Notes: a model not told the origin generated them from the sequence alone. Shown: positions 25,929 to 35,840, counted from the first letter of the stretch. The stretch: DNA of 48,699 nt from Betaproteobacteria bacterium (GCA_009779265.1 WREP01000018.1:1-48699), one strand, 5' to 3'. Program-made: numbers and translations.

Positions 25929-26849
25929 TCATCCCTGCACCCGCCCAAGCAGCAAAAATTCCATCAGCGCCTTTTGCACATGCAGGCGATTCTCCGCCTC
26001 GTCCCAGACCACCGATTGCGGGCCGTCGATCACCTCGGCAGTCACTTCCTCGCCGCGATGCGCCGGCAGGCAGTGCATGAACAACGCCTGCGGGTTGGCG
26101 GCGGCCATCATCTCGGCATCGACGCACCAGTCGGCGAAAGCCTTCATGCGCGCCTCGTTCTCGGCCTCGTAGCCCATCGAGGTCCACACGTCGGTGGTCA
26201 CCAGATCGGCGCCCCGGCAGGCCGCCATCGGATCGGCGAAAACCTGGCAGTGGGCCGGGTCGATTTTGCCGACCAGTTCCTGATTGATCCCGTAACCCGG
26301 CGGCGTCGACACATGCACTTTGAAATCAAGCACTTCGGCCGCTTGCAGCCAAGTATTGCACATGTTATTGGCATCGCCAACCCAGGCCACGGTCTTGCCC
26401 TGGATATCGCCGCGCTGCTCGATATAGGTGTAGATGTCGGCCAGAATCTGGCACGGATGGTATTCGTTGGTCAGGCCGTTGATCACCGGTACCCGCGAAT
26501 TGGCGGCGAAGCGCTCGATGATGGCCTGCTCGAAGGTGCGGATCATCACGATGTCGCTCATGCGCGAGATAACCTGGGCCGCGTCCTCGACCGGCTCGCC
26601 GCGACCCAGTTGCGAATCGCGGGTATTGAGGTAAATCGCCGCGCCGCCCAGTTGCTGAACGCCGGCCTCGAACGACAAACGCGTGCGGGTGCTGGCTTTC
26701 TCGAAAATCATTACCAGCGTCCGGTCGTTGAGCGGCCAGTATTTCTGGTAGGACTTGAACTGGTTCTTGATCCAGCGCGTGCGTGCGAACAGATGATCGA
26801 ACTCGTCGCGCGTGAAATCCCTGAATTGCAGAAAGTGCTTGATCGCCAT
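25929..26849 (-). CDS. argF: Ornithine carbamoyltransferase
   Basis: The enzyme makes citrulline from ornithine and carbamoyl phosphate. The 306-residue protein has the carbamoyl-phosphate loop EKASTRTRLSFEAG (STRTR), NGLTNEYHPCQILAD, VAWVGDANNMCNTWLQAA for ornithine binding, and ALFMHCLPAHRGEEVTAEV with the catalytic cysteine. It lies immediately downstream of argD (3-bp gap), with argG 69 bp further on. Confidence 0.97.
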   Translation of the reverse strand: MAIKHFLQFRDFTRDEFDHLFARTRWIKNQFKSYQKYWPLNDRTLVMIFEKASTRTRLSFEAGVQQLGGAAIYLNTRDSQLGRGEPVEDAAQVISRMSDIVMIRTFEQAIIERFAANSRVPVINGLTNEYHPCQILADIYTYIEQRGDIQGKTVAWVGDANNMCNTWLQAAEVLDFKVHVSTPPGYGINQELVGKIDPAHCQVFADPMAACRGADLVTTDVWTSMGYEAENEARMKAFADWCVDAEMMAAANPQALFMHCLPAHRGEEVTAEVIDGPQSVVWDEAENRLHVQKALMEFLLLGRVQG

Positions 26850-26852
26850 GAC

Positions 26853-28025
26853 TCAGGCCGCCAGAAAGTCCTTGATCAACGGCGCCGTCCGCGCCACCAG
26901 TTCGCGCGCGTCACCGTCGCTGAAAATGAGCGACGGCAAGAGGCGCACCACGCAATCCGCCGTGACGTTAATCAGCAGGCCGGCCGCCAGGGCCTTGCCG
27001 ACCAGTTCAGCGCAGGGCCGATCCAGCTCGATGCCGATCATCAGGCCGTGGCCGCGAATTTCGCGCACGCCCTCGACGCCGGCCAGGGCCTCGGCAAACA
27101 ACTGGCGAATCAGGGCGCCGATGCGCGCGGCATTATCCAGGAGACGCTCCTCTTCCATGACCTGGAGAGTCGTCAGAGCGGCGGCGCAAGCCAGCGGATT
27201 GCCGCCGAAGGTCGAGCCGTGGTTGCCCGGCCCGAACAAGCCGGCCGCCCGACCGCCGGCCAGACAGGCGCCGATCGGCACGCCCGAAGCCAGTCCCTTG
27301 GCCAAGGTAGCGACATCCGGATTCACGCCGACCTGCTGGTAGCCGAACCACGTGCCGGTGCGACCCATGCCGCACTGCACCTCGTCGCAAATCATCAGCC
27401 AGCCCTGGCTGTCGCAGAATTCGCGCACGCCTTGGTAATAGGTCGGATCGGCCAGATGGATGCCGCCCTCGCCCTGGATGATTTCCAGCATCACGGCGAC
27501 GATATTCTTGTTGTGCGCAGCGATGGCGCGGATCGCCTCCAGATCGCCATACGGCACCCGGACGAAACCCGACACCAGCGGCTCGAAGCCGGCTTGCGTC
27601 TTGCGGTTGCCGGTCGCCGACAGGGTCGCCAGGGTGCGCCCGTGAAAAGCCTTTTCCATGACGATGATGGTCGGCAATTCGATGCCTTGCCGGCGCCCGT
27701 AGAAACGGGCCAGCTTGATCGCCGCCTCATTGGCCTCGCAGCCGGAATTGCCGAAAAAAACCTCCTGCATGCCGGACAGTTCGCACAACTTGTCCGCCAG
27801 TTGCTCCTGTTCGCCGATGCGATACAGATTCGAGGTATGCAGCAAACGCCCGGCCTGGGCGGCGATGGCAGCCACCAGCCTGGGATGGGCATGGCCAAGG
27901 GTGGAGACGGCGATACCAGAGAGCGCGTCCAGATACTCGCGCCCCTCGCCATCGAAAACCCGGCTGCCCTGACCATGACTGAAGGTAACGGGCAAACGGG
28001 CATAGGTGTTCATGACATGCGACAT
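26853..28025 (-). CDS. argD: Acetylornithine aminotransferase
   Basis: The PLP enzyme makes N-acetylornithine in arginine synthesis and can act in the succinyl-diaminopimelate route. The 390-residue protein has VFDGEGREYLDALSGIAVST, VFFGNSGCEANEAAIKLARF, AFHGRTLATLSATGN, the PLP-binding lysine in ATLAKGLASGVPIGA, and GSTFGGNPLACAAALTTL. Starts at 28025 and 28013 are both in frame; the longer is given because GGGG precedes it. It heads the argD-argF-argG operon. A hairpin with a U tract lies in its leader. Confidence 0.93.
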   Translation of the reverse strand: MSHVMNTYARLPVTFSHGQGSRVFDGEGREYLDALSGIAVSTLGHAHPRLVAAIAAQAGRLLHTSNLYRIGEQEQLADKLCELSGMQEVFFGNSGCEANEAAIKLARFYGRRQGIELPTIIVMEKAFHGRTLATLSATGNRKTQAGFEPLVSGFVRVPYGDLEAIRAIAAHNKNIVAVMLEIIQGEGGIHLADPTYYQGVREFCDSQGWLMICDEVQCGMGRTGTWFGYQQVGVNPDVATLAKGLASGVPIGACLAGGRAAGLFGPGNHGSTFGGNPLACAAALTTLQVMEEERLLDNAARIGALIRQLFAEALAGVEGVREIRGHGLMIGIELDRPCAELVGKALAAGLLINVTADCVVRLLPSLIFSDGDARELVARTAPLIKDFLAA

Positions 28026-28036
28026 CAGGCAACCCC

Positions 28037-28066
28037 ATAAAACGAAAACGGCGGCTATTGCCGCCG
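28037..28066 (-). terminator. Terminator-like hairpin in the argD leader
   Basis: On the minus strand CGGCGGC-AATA-GCCGCCG is followed by TTTTCGTTTT and ends about 12 nt before the argD start codon. With no minus-strand gene just upstream to terminate, it may be an attenuator of the arg operon or a remnant. Confidence 0.5.
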
Positions 28067-28164
28067 GAAAACGAGCCGCTCCGCAAATCCCTCCAAGTCA
28101 TGTTCCTTTTGCGGAAGGGTTGCAGAAACTGGGATGTTAAGTGAAAAATAGAGGCTTGTATAGG

Positions 28165-28953
28165 ATGACAAAAACCATGCGCATCGCCATTTTCAATCAA
28201 AAGGGGGGCGTCGGGAAAACGACGACTGCGCTCAATCTCGGCGCCGCCCTGTGTCGGGCGGGCAATCCGGCGCTGCTCCTCGATCTCGATCCGCAGGGCC
28301 ATCTTTCCAGCATCCATGGCCAGGCGCCGGTCGACGCCGCTCGCAGTTTGTTCGCCTTCTACCAGGACAGCCGCAGCCTGAGTGAACTGGAAATCGAGTG
28401 GGAACACATCGGCCACCTGATCCCCGCGCACCAACAATTGATCAAGGTCGATTCGATCTTCGGCAAGGGGCCGGCCATTCTCAACAAGCTGCGCCTCGGT
28501 CTCGACGCGGCTCTGGCCACCCGCCCCGCGCGCCCCTGCATCATCGACTGCTGCCCCTACATCGGCGTGCTGGCCATCAACGCCATTTTTGCCTGCGACC
28601 GGCTGATCATCCCGGTGTCGACCGATTACCTCTCACTGCAAGCCGCCGACCACATCACCCGCACCTTGCAGGTATTGGAGCCAGTCATCAAGCGCCGCCC
28701 CGAGCGCCGCTACCTGCTGACCCGCTTCGACCGTCGGCGGCGCATGAGCGAGGATGTGCGCAAGAAACTGCGCGAACGCTACGGCGACGAAGTGCTGGAC
28801 ACGGTCATTTCCGAGAACGTAACCGTCGCCGAAAGCCCCGCGGTCAATCAGGACGTGTTCCGCCGCAACCCATCCAGCGCCGGCGCCCACGACTATCAGA
28901 GTCTCTTGGCCGAACTCGTCGCCCGCGGCGACATGCAGCTCACGTCGCCGTAA
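28165..28953 (+). CDS. ParA/MinD-family ATPase (orphan)
   Basis: The 262-residue protein has the deviant Walker A motif in MRIAIFNQKGGVGKTTTALN, the LLLDLDPQGHLSS switch, CIIDCCPYIGVLAINAIFAC as Walker B, and PVSTDYLSLQAADHI, the ParA layout. ParA proteins position DNA or protein cargoes on the nucleoid or membrane. No ParB, MinE or chemotaxis partner is adjacent. Candidate starts are GTG 28141, ATG 28165 (GAGG 10 nt upstream) and ATG 28177; the Walker A domain needs only the last. Confidence 0.88.
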   Translation: MTKTMRIAIFNQKGGVGKTTTALNLGAALCRAGNPALLLDLDPQGHLSSIHGQAPVDAARSLFAFYQDSRSLSELEIEWEHIGHLIPAHQQLIKVDSIFGKGPAILNKLRLGLDAALATRPARPCIIDCCPYIGVLAINAIFACDRLIIPVSTDYLSLQAADHITRTLQVLEPVIKRRPERRYLLTRFDRRRRMSEDVRKKLRERYGDEVLDTVISENVTVAESPAVNQDVFRRNPSSAGAHDYQSLLAELVARGDMQLTSP

Positions 28954-29167
28954 TCAGGTCGACGACATCCTCGTAATTGAGATGCCCGCGCCCGCCCGGC
29001 GACAGGCGCTCCTCCCGGTATTGCAAGACTTCGCAATTACGGTAGATGTTGCACAACTTCTGCCGTGCCGCCGCCTCATCGTGGCCGAAAAAACACAAGT
29101 TATCCACCACCGCGCCGCTGCGCGTCCGGATGCGATAGTGATACTTAGTAATCATCGCAACATGCAT
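28940..29167 (-). CDS. Hypothetical 75-residue protein
   Basis: A small ORF convergent with the ParA gene, overlapping its end by 14 bp. The product is MITKYHYRIRTRSGAVVDNL followed by an alpha-helical RQKLCNIYRNCEVLQYREER and an acidic end, with no membrane segment and two closely spaced cysteines. AGGGTG lies 5 nt upstream of ATG 29167; a later ATG at 29155 is also possible. The protein-like composition and Shine-Dalgarno support coding. Function unknown. Confidence 0.6.
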   Translation of the reverse strand: MHVAMITKYHYRIRTRSGAVVDNLCFFGHDEAAARQKLCNIYRNCEVLQYREERLSPGGRGHLNYEDVVDLITAT

Positions 29168-29348
29168 GAAACACCCTGTGGATCATTTGATTAGCGCCAG
29201 TATATGCAGTGAATTCTACAAAAACAATCCAGATCGCTCATGCCAAAGAAGTTTTATCTCACCTGACTGGTGAAGCCGCCACGGTACATGCCCTTCTGTT
29301 AAAATACATAAGCGCTGGTCGACCCCTCCGCCCTCGCAGAGCAGAACA

Positions 29349-29651
29349 ATGACAACGCCCGAATCGACCACCTTCATCATCATTGGCATCACCCGGGAAG
29401 GCAAGAAATTTCGCCCCAGCGACTGGGCCGAGCGGCTTTGCGGCGTCATGTCGGCATTTGGCGCCGAACGGCGGATGAAATACTCCCCCTATGTCGGGCC
29501 GGGTCATTACGAAGGCGAAAAAGCCGTCTTTGTCGATGGCCGGCTCGGCGAGATCGAACCGATGGCCTATCGCTTCATGCGCCACTTCGCCCAGGACAAC
29601 GACTTGCAAACCGTCGACGGCGTCTGCCCCATCGACGGTAGAGGAAAGTAA
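29349..29651 (+). CDS. DUF3579 family protein
   Basis: The 100-residue protein carries FIIIGITREGKKFRPSDWAE, RLCGVMSAFG, YSPYVGP and KAVFVDGRLGEIEPMAYRFM, matching DUF3579, a short family found mainly in betaproteobacteria. Function is unknown; it commonly lies by rpsT and the arginine genes, as here. A TAAAAT element about 45 bp upstream could be its -10. Confidence 0.85.
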   Translation: MTTPESTTFIIIGITREGKKFRPSDWAERLCGVMSAFGAERRMKYSPYVGPGHYEGEKAVFVDGRLGEIEPMAYRFMRHFAQDNDLQTVDGVCPIDGRGK

Positions 29652-29658
29652 TTTAACG

Positions 29659-29696
29659 CACAAAAAAATGGCGCCTTCCGGCGCCATTTTTTTGTG
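29659..29696. terminator. Bidirectional terminator between DUF3579 and rpsT
   Basis: CACAAAAAAATGGCGCC pairs with GGCGCCATTTTTTTGTG around a TTCC loop. The A/T runs on both sides serve both converging genes, whose stops are 8 and 13 bp away. Confidence 0.96.
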
Positions 29697-29708
29697 TCGC
29701 TTCCGCGA

Positions 29709-29978
29709 TCAGGCAGCAGCAAGCGCCTTGATCTGGGCAGACAGGCGGCTCTTGGTACGAGCGGCCTTGTTCTTGTGCACAATCTTCTTGTCCGTGATGC
29801 GGTCGATAACGGCTGTAGATTGCTGGAAGACGCCTTGGGCGGCGGCTTTGTCGCCCGTCTGGATCGCCTGACGCACACGCTTGATGGCGGTACGCAGGGT
29901 CGAACGCAGGCTGGCGTTGTGGGCGCGCTGCTTGTCAGCTTGACGGGCGCGCTTGCGGGCTTGTGCGCTGTTGGCCAT
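29709..29978 (-). CDS. rpsT: 30S ribosomal protein S20
   Basis: The 89-residue lysine/arginine-rich protein begins [20 protein letters not shown] and has [19 protein letters not shown] and [20 protein letters not shown], the standard S20 sequence; it binds 16S rRNA early in 30S assembly. A strong promoter lies 31 bp upstream of the start codon. Confidence 0.99.
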   Translation of the reverse strand: MANSAQARKRARQADKQRAHNASLRSTLRTAIKRVRQAIQTGDKAAAQGVFQQSTAVIDRITDKKIVHKNKAARTKSRLSAQIKALAAA

Positions 29979-30008
29979 TGAATTTCCGGTTACGTTGAAA
30001 AACGAAAT

Positions 30009-30036
30009 ATTTTACCAAAAAACAAACGTCTTTCAA
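30009..30036 (-). promoter_or_regulatory. rpsT promoter
   Basis: On the minus strand TTGAAA (30036-30031) and TAAAAT (30014-30009) are spaced 16 bp, each 5 of 6 to the sigma-70 consensus. This is the best promoter visible in the window and fits a ribosomal protein gene. Confidence 0.8.
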
Positions 30037-30055
30037 GCGCAAAATAAAATTACTT

Positions 30056-30130
30056 CAGGGTAATCGCATGAAACGTTGGGGCGACCGTCCCGGGTCGCCC
30101 TACAACGCTTGCATTCATGCACCCACCCTG
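30056..30130. mobile_element. Second, 75-bp copy of the MITE-like family
   Basis: The left end CAGGGTAATCGCATGAA differs from the 22079 element's end at one base. The right end, read inward on the minus strand, is CAGGG-TGGGT-GCATGAATGCAAGCG, with GCATGAATGCAAGCGTTGTA matching 22089-22108 at 19 of 20 positions. The flanks AAAATTACTT (30046-30055) and AAAATCACTT (30131-30140) form a 10-bp duplication with one mismatch. The centre is the hairpin GGGCGACC-GTCCCG-GGTCGCCC. The right flank includes the pilE stop codon. Confidence 0.75.
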
Positions 30131-30134
30131 AAAA

Positions 30135-30521
30135 TCACTTCCAGCACACGGCCACACCGCCAGCCGCGCCTCGTTCGCCAGTGTTCGTGAGGGTGAAGGC
30201 ACCGCATTCGTCACTGGCCTGCGCTCCCCCCGGGGTAGCGGTCAATGTATAGGCCGCGCCACCGCCAGCCATGCCGATGGCGTAGCGCCCGCCTTCCGTC
30301 GATAGCAGCGCGTTGGGCAGCGCATCCGGGTAGACCCCGGTGGCGGTGGCTGCCCGCTCCAGCCACTGCTGGGCTTGCAGCAGGCCGGCGCGGGCATCGG
30401 CCCGGTGGGCGCGCCGTATATAGTCATTGTAACTGGGGAGGGCAATGGCAGCGAGGAAAGCGACGATAGCCACCACAACCATCACCTCGATCAGCGTAAA
30501 GCCCCGGTTCTCATGCTTCAT
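30135..30521 (-). CDS. pilE: Type IV pilin / PilE-like minor pilin
   Basis: The 128-residue protein has the prepilin cleavage site and helix [20 protein letters not shown] (glycine, then FTLIE with the conserved glutamate at +5), and [20 protein letters not shown], typical of PilE. A disulphide-style C-terminal end (DECGAF...VAVCWK) matches pilins. ATG 30521 gives a short leader; a start 5 codons earlier is possible. It is the last gene of fimT-pilV-pilW-pilX-pilY1-pilE. A MITE copy touches its stop codon. Confidence 0.9.
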   Translation of the reverse strand: MKHENRGFTLIEVMVVVAIVAFLAAIALPSYNDYIRRAHRADARAGLLQAQQWLERAATATGVYPDALPNALLSTEGGRYAIGMAGGGAAYTLTATPGGAQASDECGAFTLTNTGERGAAGGVAVCWK

Positions 30522-30541
30522 GTCTCGTGTCCTCATTCGGA

Positions 30542-33500
30542 TTACCGCAGTTGCCGCCAACTCGGACGCAGGGGATTCCTGGGAAGGCAGTTCAGATTCG
30601 TCGTAGTGCCATCAGAACCGACGTTCTGGTTATTGCAGCCAAAGTTTCCGTTGCCGAGATCCTTTATCCCGGTGGATAGAATATTCCCGCCCGGACTTAC
30701 CCGCAAACGCGAGGCGTTCTGGTCGCCGGCGTTGTACAGGCCGTCGCCATTCATATCCACGATCTGTATCGTGGAGCGCTTGCCGTCCATGATATTGACG
30801 AACGTGAGGTATTGACGCTCCGCGCCGGCCGTGACGAAGTCGCAGCTTTCCCCACTCACGGTCTCATTCGTGCCCATGGCGGGAACCTGCGAGTACACGG
30901 CCAGGATATTGCTGCCATCATAGAAGGACATGGACTTGAGCAGGCGCTCTCCGACGGATGGGAAATCCAGGAACCAGCCTTTGTAGTTAGCCCAGTTATT
31001 ATTCAAGCCCAAATCGTTGTTCGCATCCTTGGGAACAATGGTGGCGAATTCTTTGTCGTCTGTGGTGATAGTCACGATCTTCTGCTCGGCCAGTTGGTCA
31101 TTCGCGCTGATTGGATGGGGAACCGGGTTGGTGGTGTTGATTTCCAGGCGTTTTCCAATGCCCTGGACGACAACCACTTTGTAGCGGGTGTTGTCCAGCA
31201 CCGAATACAGGGTTTGCGTCGGCGTATATTCCGGGTCGTTGGTAGTGATGTTGCGACCCGTGCCGAATGCCACCATCATGCCGTTTGCCCCGCGGTTATT
31301 GGCGCGCACCGTCGGCGGAGCGGTGATGGGCTGAGGGATGTTGCGCGGCGTCTGTCCCAGCGCGGCCGGCCCCTTGGCCTTATATAGCGGCGTTTTGTTG
31401 AAGGCCACGTCCCATTTTGTCGGATCGTGGCTGGTCAGGTCGAACTTCCACATATTGCCCAGATTGTCGCCGGCGTAGACCACATCGGGCGTGCCATCAC
31501 CATTGAGGTCCACCAGACGCGGCGCGGAGAGGCCATTGTCGTTCGCTATGCTGAGATCCATGCCGGCTCCCGCCAGATTCCCGGTCACGGGAATGCGCAC
31601 CAGCTTCTGATCGCCGTCCAGATACTGGATCAACAACACGGGGCGCTGATTGGCGCTGTTGTAGCCATTGCCCATGACCACGGCCCAACGATTGTCGTTC
31701 ATGCGCACGATCTGCGTGCTGCGCAGCGGGTTGTTGTCGTCCACCACGGGTGGCACCGTGATGTTGCCGATATCCTTGTCCTCCTGCACGGTATCGAGAC
31801 AGGCGCCTTGTTCGGCGCCCGCACAGCTGAGCAGCACCTCGCCGGCGCTGCGGGTACGATCCAACCTGACCGTCGTTTGCGGGTTCGGAAAACCGCCATC
31901 GGGATCGGTCACATCCAGCACGAAATAGCCCTTGCCGCCCGCGCCCAGGGTGCCCACCAGCAACGTGCGCCAATCGGGGGGGCCAGTAACGCCGCCCAGA
32001 TCCACATCGCCGGTCATGGGCGAGCCATCCACGAAATAGCGGTGCGCATCGTTGTAACCGCATAGGGTCAGCAAGTGGAGAGAAGGAATCACGCCTCTCG
32101 GCACATAGGCGATTTTTTCGCTGCCGTCTTCCGCCGAGAAGCCATGCAACATGCCATCGTTGCCGCCGACATAAACCATCGGGAGCCGGTTTGCCTTGTT
32201 CTTGACAAACTGCAGGTAACCATTGAGCGCATAGCCGCTGACGGGAGTGGCCGTATACCAGACCGCGGAGTTGACAATGTCGCCCTGACGGCTGACGCGT
32301 TTACGGAAAGGCTTGGCGGCGTTTATGGCAAAACAGGCCGTGGCGTCGTCCGCTTCATAGGTTTTGTCGCCACGGATGTAGTTCATGACATTCGCGCCAT
32401 TGGTGGCTACGGTAGCGCCTGGGGCGTTGGAATTCAGGCCGAGCTTGGCCTGCTGCTCTATACTCAGATTGCCTCCGCCGCTGTCCCACTGGAACAGCAC
32501 GCCGCCCTTGTAGTTGGAGCCGGTCCACGTGTCGCTCCAACTCATGATTTTGCGGCTGGCCACGTTCATCGCATCCAGCCTGGCGGCCGAGTCCCAGTTG
32601 GCGGTAATATTTCCGTCAGCCCCCAGGATCGAGGCGATCACGGTGCCTTTCCATGCGTCGTCGGGCCAGTAACCGCCAGAGAACAGACCCACGTCATTGC
32701 GCGAGTTGTTGAAGCCGCTGGCGGCCATGGAGTTCGTGGCCGGCTCGCTTTCGGTGACGATATTCCCGATGATGTCCCTGAAGGCTGTTTTCAGATCGTC
32801 GCCGCTTTCCACGGAATAGAATCCGCCCCGGCCATTGATGGCGGCATGCCACATATCGAGGCCCTTGCTGTTGACATTGCTACTAACGCCAAAGCTAAGG
32901 ACATTCCACTGATAGGTGCCTTTGGCATAATCGGCAAAGCTGCCGTCGAATCCATAGGGCAGTATCGTTGTTGGCGCTGTGATGGTGCCCTTGTCGATGT
33001 AGTTGATGCCACCGTTGTATTGGTAGTTTTTCTTGGGAACCGCATCGCCACTGAAGCCGATGGTATAGGTTACCAAATGCGGCCAAGTCGCCGGATCATA
33101 GCGGGGGTTCCAATAGCGATTCAGTTTAACAGCACTCGCGCCCGTCCCGAATTCTTCCTCGTCAGGCGCCGAGCGATACGCTTTCGAGGGCTGCACCGCG
33201 TTGTAGTTCGTCCGGCCAGCCGGACTCATGTTGGCTGGATTTTGCAACGCGGTAGACCAACTGTAGAGCGCCCAGTCGGCAATCGTCGAACACTTAAAGT
33301 AACTGGATACGGTGGGTGCGGTACCCGTGCCCGCACCCGTTGAGCATGTGCCGTTGCTGTTGGGGTCGTTGTCGCGGAAAATCCGGGTAAACGCATTATC
33401 CGGTTCGTTGTTGCCAGGATAGAACGTGCCGTCGGGCAGATATCGCGAGCTGCCATCGTAATTGGCGGGAATGTCGGCAGCATTGGTCACGGTAGCAGGA

Positions 33501-34213
33501 TTAGGCACATTGACCATGGAGTCGTTCCATCCGCCATCGGTCAGCAGGATATGGTAATTGCGGCGGCAACTCAGATAAGGGGCGCCGATTGTCCCCGGCA
33601 CGGATGCCCAGGGTCCATTTACGTGGAGGGCTTCGGTCAGGTACTTATGGGCACGCTGAACCATCGCATGCGTCGGCGTGTTGCCGCTTGGTGTGAAGTT
33701 ATCCAGGTACTTCAAGAATCGTCCGCGCGTCGTGTCGCTGCGGCTCCCTGCCGTGCCGGGAGCACCTGCGAGCACCCGCATCACGTTCTTGTTGGTGGAC
33801 GAGGTGGAAGCGCCAGCCAGCGACACAGCCCATTTCTCACTCGTCGCACCCGTGGTGATACTCGTGTAGTTGTTCAGTGTCTGCCAAGCCAGACGGATTT
33901 TTCCGTCGGGCAACAGGGTGGTGTCGCTGATGACATCGATGAGCGATTGCCGAAGTATCGTGTAGCGGCAGGCATTGGAAGCCCAAACGCCATTGATTAC
34001 CGTATTGGAGCAGTTTGATGAAGAAGCCATCGTGGCGGACATGCTGCCGGAATCATCGAGCGAAATGATCACATTGGGCGCCACATATGGCTCCTTGGTG
34101 CCGGGCGGCGATTGCGCCAGATCAAGGGCCTGCGATATCTGGGGAGCCAGAGCCGTGCTGACGGCCAAGGCGAACAGGGTCTTGCGAAAACGGGGGGGCG
34201 TGGTGTGATACAT
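30542..34213 (-). CDS. pilY1: Type IV pilus tip/biogenesis protein PilY1
   Basis: The 1223-residue protein has a signal peptide, then a von Willebrand A-like domain whose metal site is [14 protein letters not shown] near residues 46-59. The C-terminal half is the PilC/PilY beta-propeller, with [35 protein letters not shown] and the calcium loop [19 protein letters not shown] near 900; a second [13 protein letters not shown] lies near 1150. PilY1 sits at the pilus tip, affecting adhesion, surface sensing and retraction. A strong AGGAGAGGA precedes ATG 34213. Confidence 0.95.
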   Translation of the reverse strand: MYHTTPPRFRKTLFALAVSTALAPQISQALDLAQSPPGTKEPYVAPNVIISLDDSGSMSATMASSSNCSNTVINGVWASNACRYTILRQSLIDVISDTTLLPDGKIRLAWQTLNNYTSITTGATSEKWAVSLAGASTSSTNKNVMRVLAGAPGTAGSRSDTTRGRFLKYLDNFTPSGNTPTHAMVQRAHKYLTEALHVNGPWASVPGTIGAPYLSCRRNYHILLTDGGWNDSMVNVPNPATVTNAADIPANYDGSSRYLPDGTFYPGNNEPDNAFTRIFRDNDPNSNGTCSTGAGTGTAPTVSSYFKCSTIADWALYSWSTALQNPANMSPAGRTNYNAVQPSKAYRSAPDEEEFGTGASAVKLNRYWNPRYDPATWPHLVTYTIGFSGDAVPKKNYQYNGGINYIDKGTITAPTTILPYGFDGSFADYAKGTYQWNVLSFGVSSNVNSKGLDMWHAAINGRGGFYSVESGDDLKTAFRDIIGNIVTESEPATNSMAASGFNNSRNDVGLFSGGYWPDDAWKGTVIASILGADGNITANWDSAARLDAMNVASRKIMSWSDTWTGSNYKGGVLFQWDSGGGNLSIEQQAKLGLNSNAPGATVATNGANVMNYIRGDKTYEADDATACFAINAAKPFRKRVSRQGDIVNSAVWYTATPVSGYALNGYLQFVKNKANRLPMVYVGGNDGMLHGFSAEDGSEKIAYVPRGVIPSLHLLTLCGYNDAHRYFVDGSPMTGDVDLGGVTGPPDWRTLLVGTLGAGGKGYFVLDVTDPDGGFPNPQTTVRLDRTRSAGEVLLSCAGAEQGACLDTVQEDKDIGNITVPPVVDDNNPLRSTQIVRMNDNRWAVVMGNGYNSANQRPVLLIQYLDGDQKLVRIPVTGNLAGAGMDLSIANDNGLSAPRLVDLNGDGTPDVVYAGDNLGNMWKFDLTSHDPTKWDVAFNKTPLYKAKGPAALGQTPRNIPQPITAPPTVRANNRGANGMMVAFGTGRNITTNDPEYTPTQTLYSVLDNTRYKVVVVQGIGKRLEINTTNPVPHPISANDQLAEQKIVTITTDDKEFATIVPKDANNDLGLNNNWANYKGWFLDFPSVGERLLKSMSFYDGSNILAVYSQVPAMGTNETVSGESCDFVTAGAERQYLTFVNIMDGKRSTIQIVDMNGDGLYNAGDQNASRLRVSPGGNILSTGIKDLGNGNFGCNNQNVGSDGTTTNLNCLPRNPLRPSWRQLR

Positions 34214-34258
34214 GGCGTCCTCTCCTAAATCAATTCAATACAATAAAAATCCCGCGTC

Positions 34259-35011
34259 TTAGTCCATGATCGGTTGCCGCATATACGTCTGCTGCAAAAC
34301 CACCATGGTGCTGGGCTTGCGGCCTAAGGCCAGCGCGGTGATGCGAAATATCACGTTAGGGTCCGCGGAGAGAGTCAACAGGTTGGGGGCGCCGGTATCT
34401 CCGCTGTCGATGAGCGTATCGTTGTTGTTGCCCCCCACTCCGGCAAAATTGTTCATGACCTCAACCCAGTACCAGCCGCCCTGGCCGGCAGTCTTGTCGG
34501 CCAGGATGGGATTGGCCGCTTGCGTGTCGCTGCCGGTCACGGCGCCGGTGTACTGGCCAAAGCGCGCGCCTGCGGCCTGCATCGCGCTCAACGTGGCGGG
34601 GTCGTTCCAGAAATCCTGCGCCTGGTCGCTTGTGCGTTTGGCGCACAGGGCATCGGCGCATTTAATATCCTTGTCATCAAGCCGGCCCAACAACCCGGTT
34701 ATATCACCACCCTTTGGCTGCGGCATTTGTTCGATGCCGGCACCAGAGCGGCACACGCTGCCATTGCCAACACAGTAGGTGCCATCGTTCCGCGTGCCGC
34801 TGATATCCTGCTCCGCATCCTGCAACAAGGCTTGGGCGGCTTCAAAGGCGCGTTGATAATCGACATCGTTGCCGACCACGATTTCGTTGAACAGCGCGGT
34901 GCGTGAGGCCCATAGCGCCAACAGCATGGAGAGCAGAACGAAAACGACAACGATGAACAAGGCGATGCCGCGTTGGGTCTTGTGATGGGGAGCAGATGAG
35001 ATACGTTGCAT
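34259..35011 (-). CDS. pilX: Type IV pilus assembly protein PilX
   Basis: The 250-residue protein has the PilX N-terminal QRGIALFIVVVFVLLSMLLA, then an extracytoplasmic body with QRAFEAAQALLQDAEQDISG. PilX is a minor pilin needed for pilus initiation. The hydrophobic start follows a glycine but lacks a canonical FTLIE. ATG 35011 has GGTGG upstream; a GTG 4 codons earlier is possible. It lies between pilW and pilY1. Confidence 0.88.
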   Translation of the reverse strand: MQRISSAPHHKTQRGIALFIVVVFVLLSMLLALWASRTALFNEIVVGNDVDYQRAFEAAQALLQDAEQDISGTRNDGTYCVGNGSVCRSGAGIEQMPQPKGGDITGLLGRLDDKDIKCADALCAKRTSDQAQDFWNDPATLSAMQAAGARFGQYTGAVTGSDTQAANPILADKTAGQGGWYWVEVMNNFAGVGGNNNDTLIDSGDTGAPNLLTLSADPNVIFRITALALGRKPSTMVVLQQTYMRQPIMD

Positions 35012-35026
35012 TTTTGAATCCACCGG

Positions 35027-35839
35027 TCAGAGTTCCAGAGTGCGTAACTGAAAAACGTTGCGATAGGTGATGTGCATGCGATTGGCGCGCACGCCGGGAA
35101 GGGAGGTCATATCAATCGCGGCGCCGTTACAGCCGGTATAGGAGCTATCCGCGGGCATATCGATGCTTTCATTGCCATAGAGTTCCAGGCAGACTTCGAC
35201 GGCTTGCAGCTTCTTCCAGTCAGCGGTGTTGGTTATGGCGCTGAGATACCGGATTGTGCTGTTGCCCGCCGTGGCGTTGTTCTGCAACAGATAGCGCACC
35301 TGGAACGCGGCAACGTTCTGTAGCATGACCTGACCATTGCACTGCAATGTGTTGGCACCACTGTTGAAGGTGAAGGCGCTGATTGCCCCCTCCTCGACGC
35401 CCGTGGGGCCGCCCAGACAGTCAGCCATCAAATATGCCATGCCGTCGACAACGGTTTCACTGTAGCGGCGGTAGCCGACGCTAATGCTGTTGCCGGTTCC
35501 GCTGATGGTTTGCGTTTTCGGGTCGAAGGAGGAGGTATCGGTGGGTCCAGACTCGAAGCCAACCACCCCGATAATTTCGTTCGCGGGCACGCCATCCTGG
35601 GCGTCGAGATTGAGGTAGCGCGAGCCGGCTTGGCGCAGTTGCATGCCGATGGTGCGCACGGCATAGGCCGCCTGCTGCTGGATGCCACTGGCATCGCTGA
35701 CGGTACCCGAAATACCACGTGATGCCAGAAGCCCGACGCCGGCCACGATTACCACCACCATGCCGACGGCAAGACCGACCATCAACTCAATCAATGTGAG
35801 GCCGCCCTGGGTGTTTTTCAGGCTTTTTGTCATCATCAT
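35027..35839 (-). CDS. pilW: Type IV pilus minor pilin PilW
   Basis: The 270-residue minor pilin has the prepilin motif TQGGLTLIELMVGLAVGMVV and SDASGIQQQAAYAVRTIGMQ, as in PilW. Three ATGs in a row start the frame, with GGGGG upstream. It follows pilV by 1 bp, so translation is probably coupled. Confidence 0.9.
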   Translation of the reverse strand: MMMTKSLKNTQGGLTLIELMVGLAVGMVVVIVAGVGLLASRGISGTVSDASGIQQQAAYAVRTIGMQLRQAGSRYLNLDAQDGVPANEIIGVVGFESGPTDTSSFDPKTQTISGTGNSISVGYRRYSETVVDGMAYLMADCLGGPTGVEEGAISAFTFNSGANTLQCNGQVMLQNVAAFQVRYLLQNNATAGNSTIRYLSAITNTADWKKLQAVEVCLELYGNESIDMPADSSYTGCNGAAIDMTSLPGVRANRMHITYRNVFQLRTLEL

Positions 35840-35840
35840 T

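Noticed and set aside
25974-28040. 688-codon open frame on the plus strand opposite argF and argD
   Set aside because: It is the antisense shadow of two clear enzymes; it is histidine/glutamine-rich with no domain, as expected for the complement of GC-rich coding sequence.
32075-33343. 422-codon plus-strand frame opposite pilY1
   Set aside because: pilY1 is well supported by its domains; the antisense frame has no motif.
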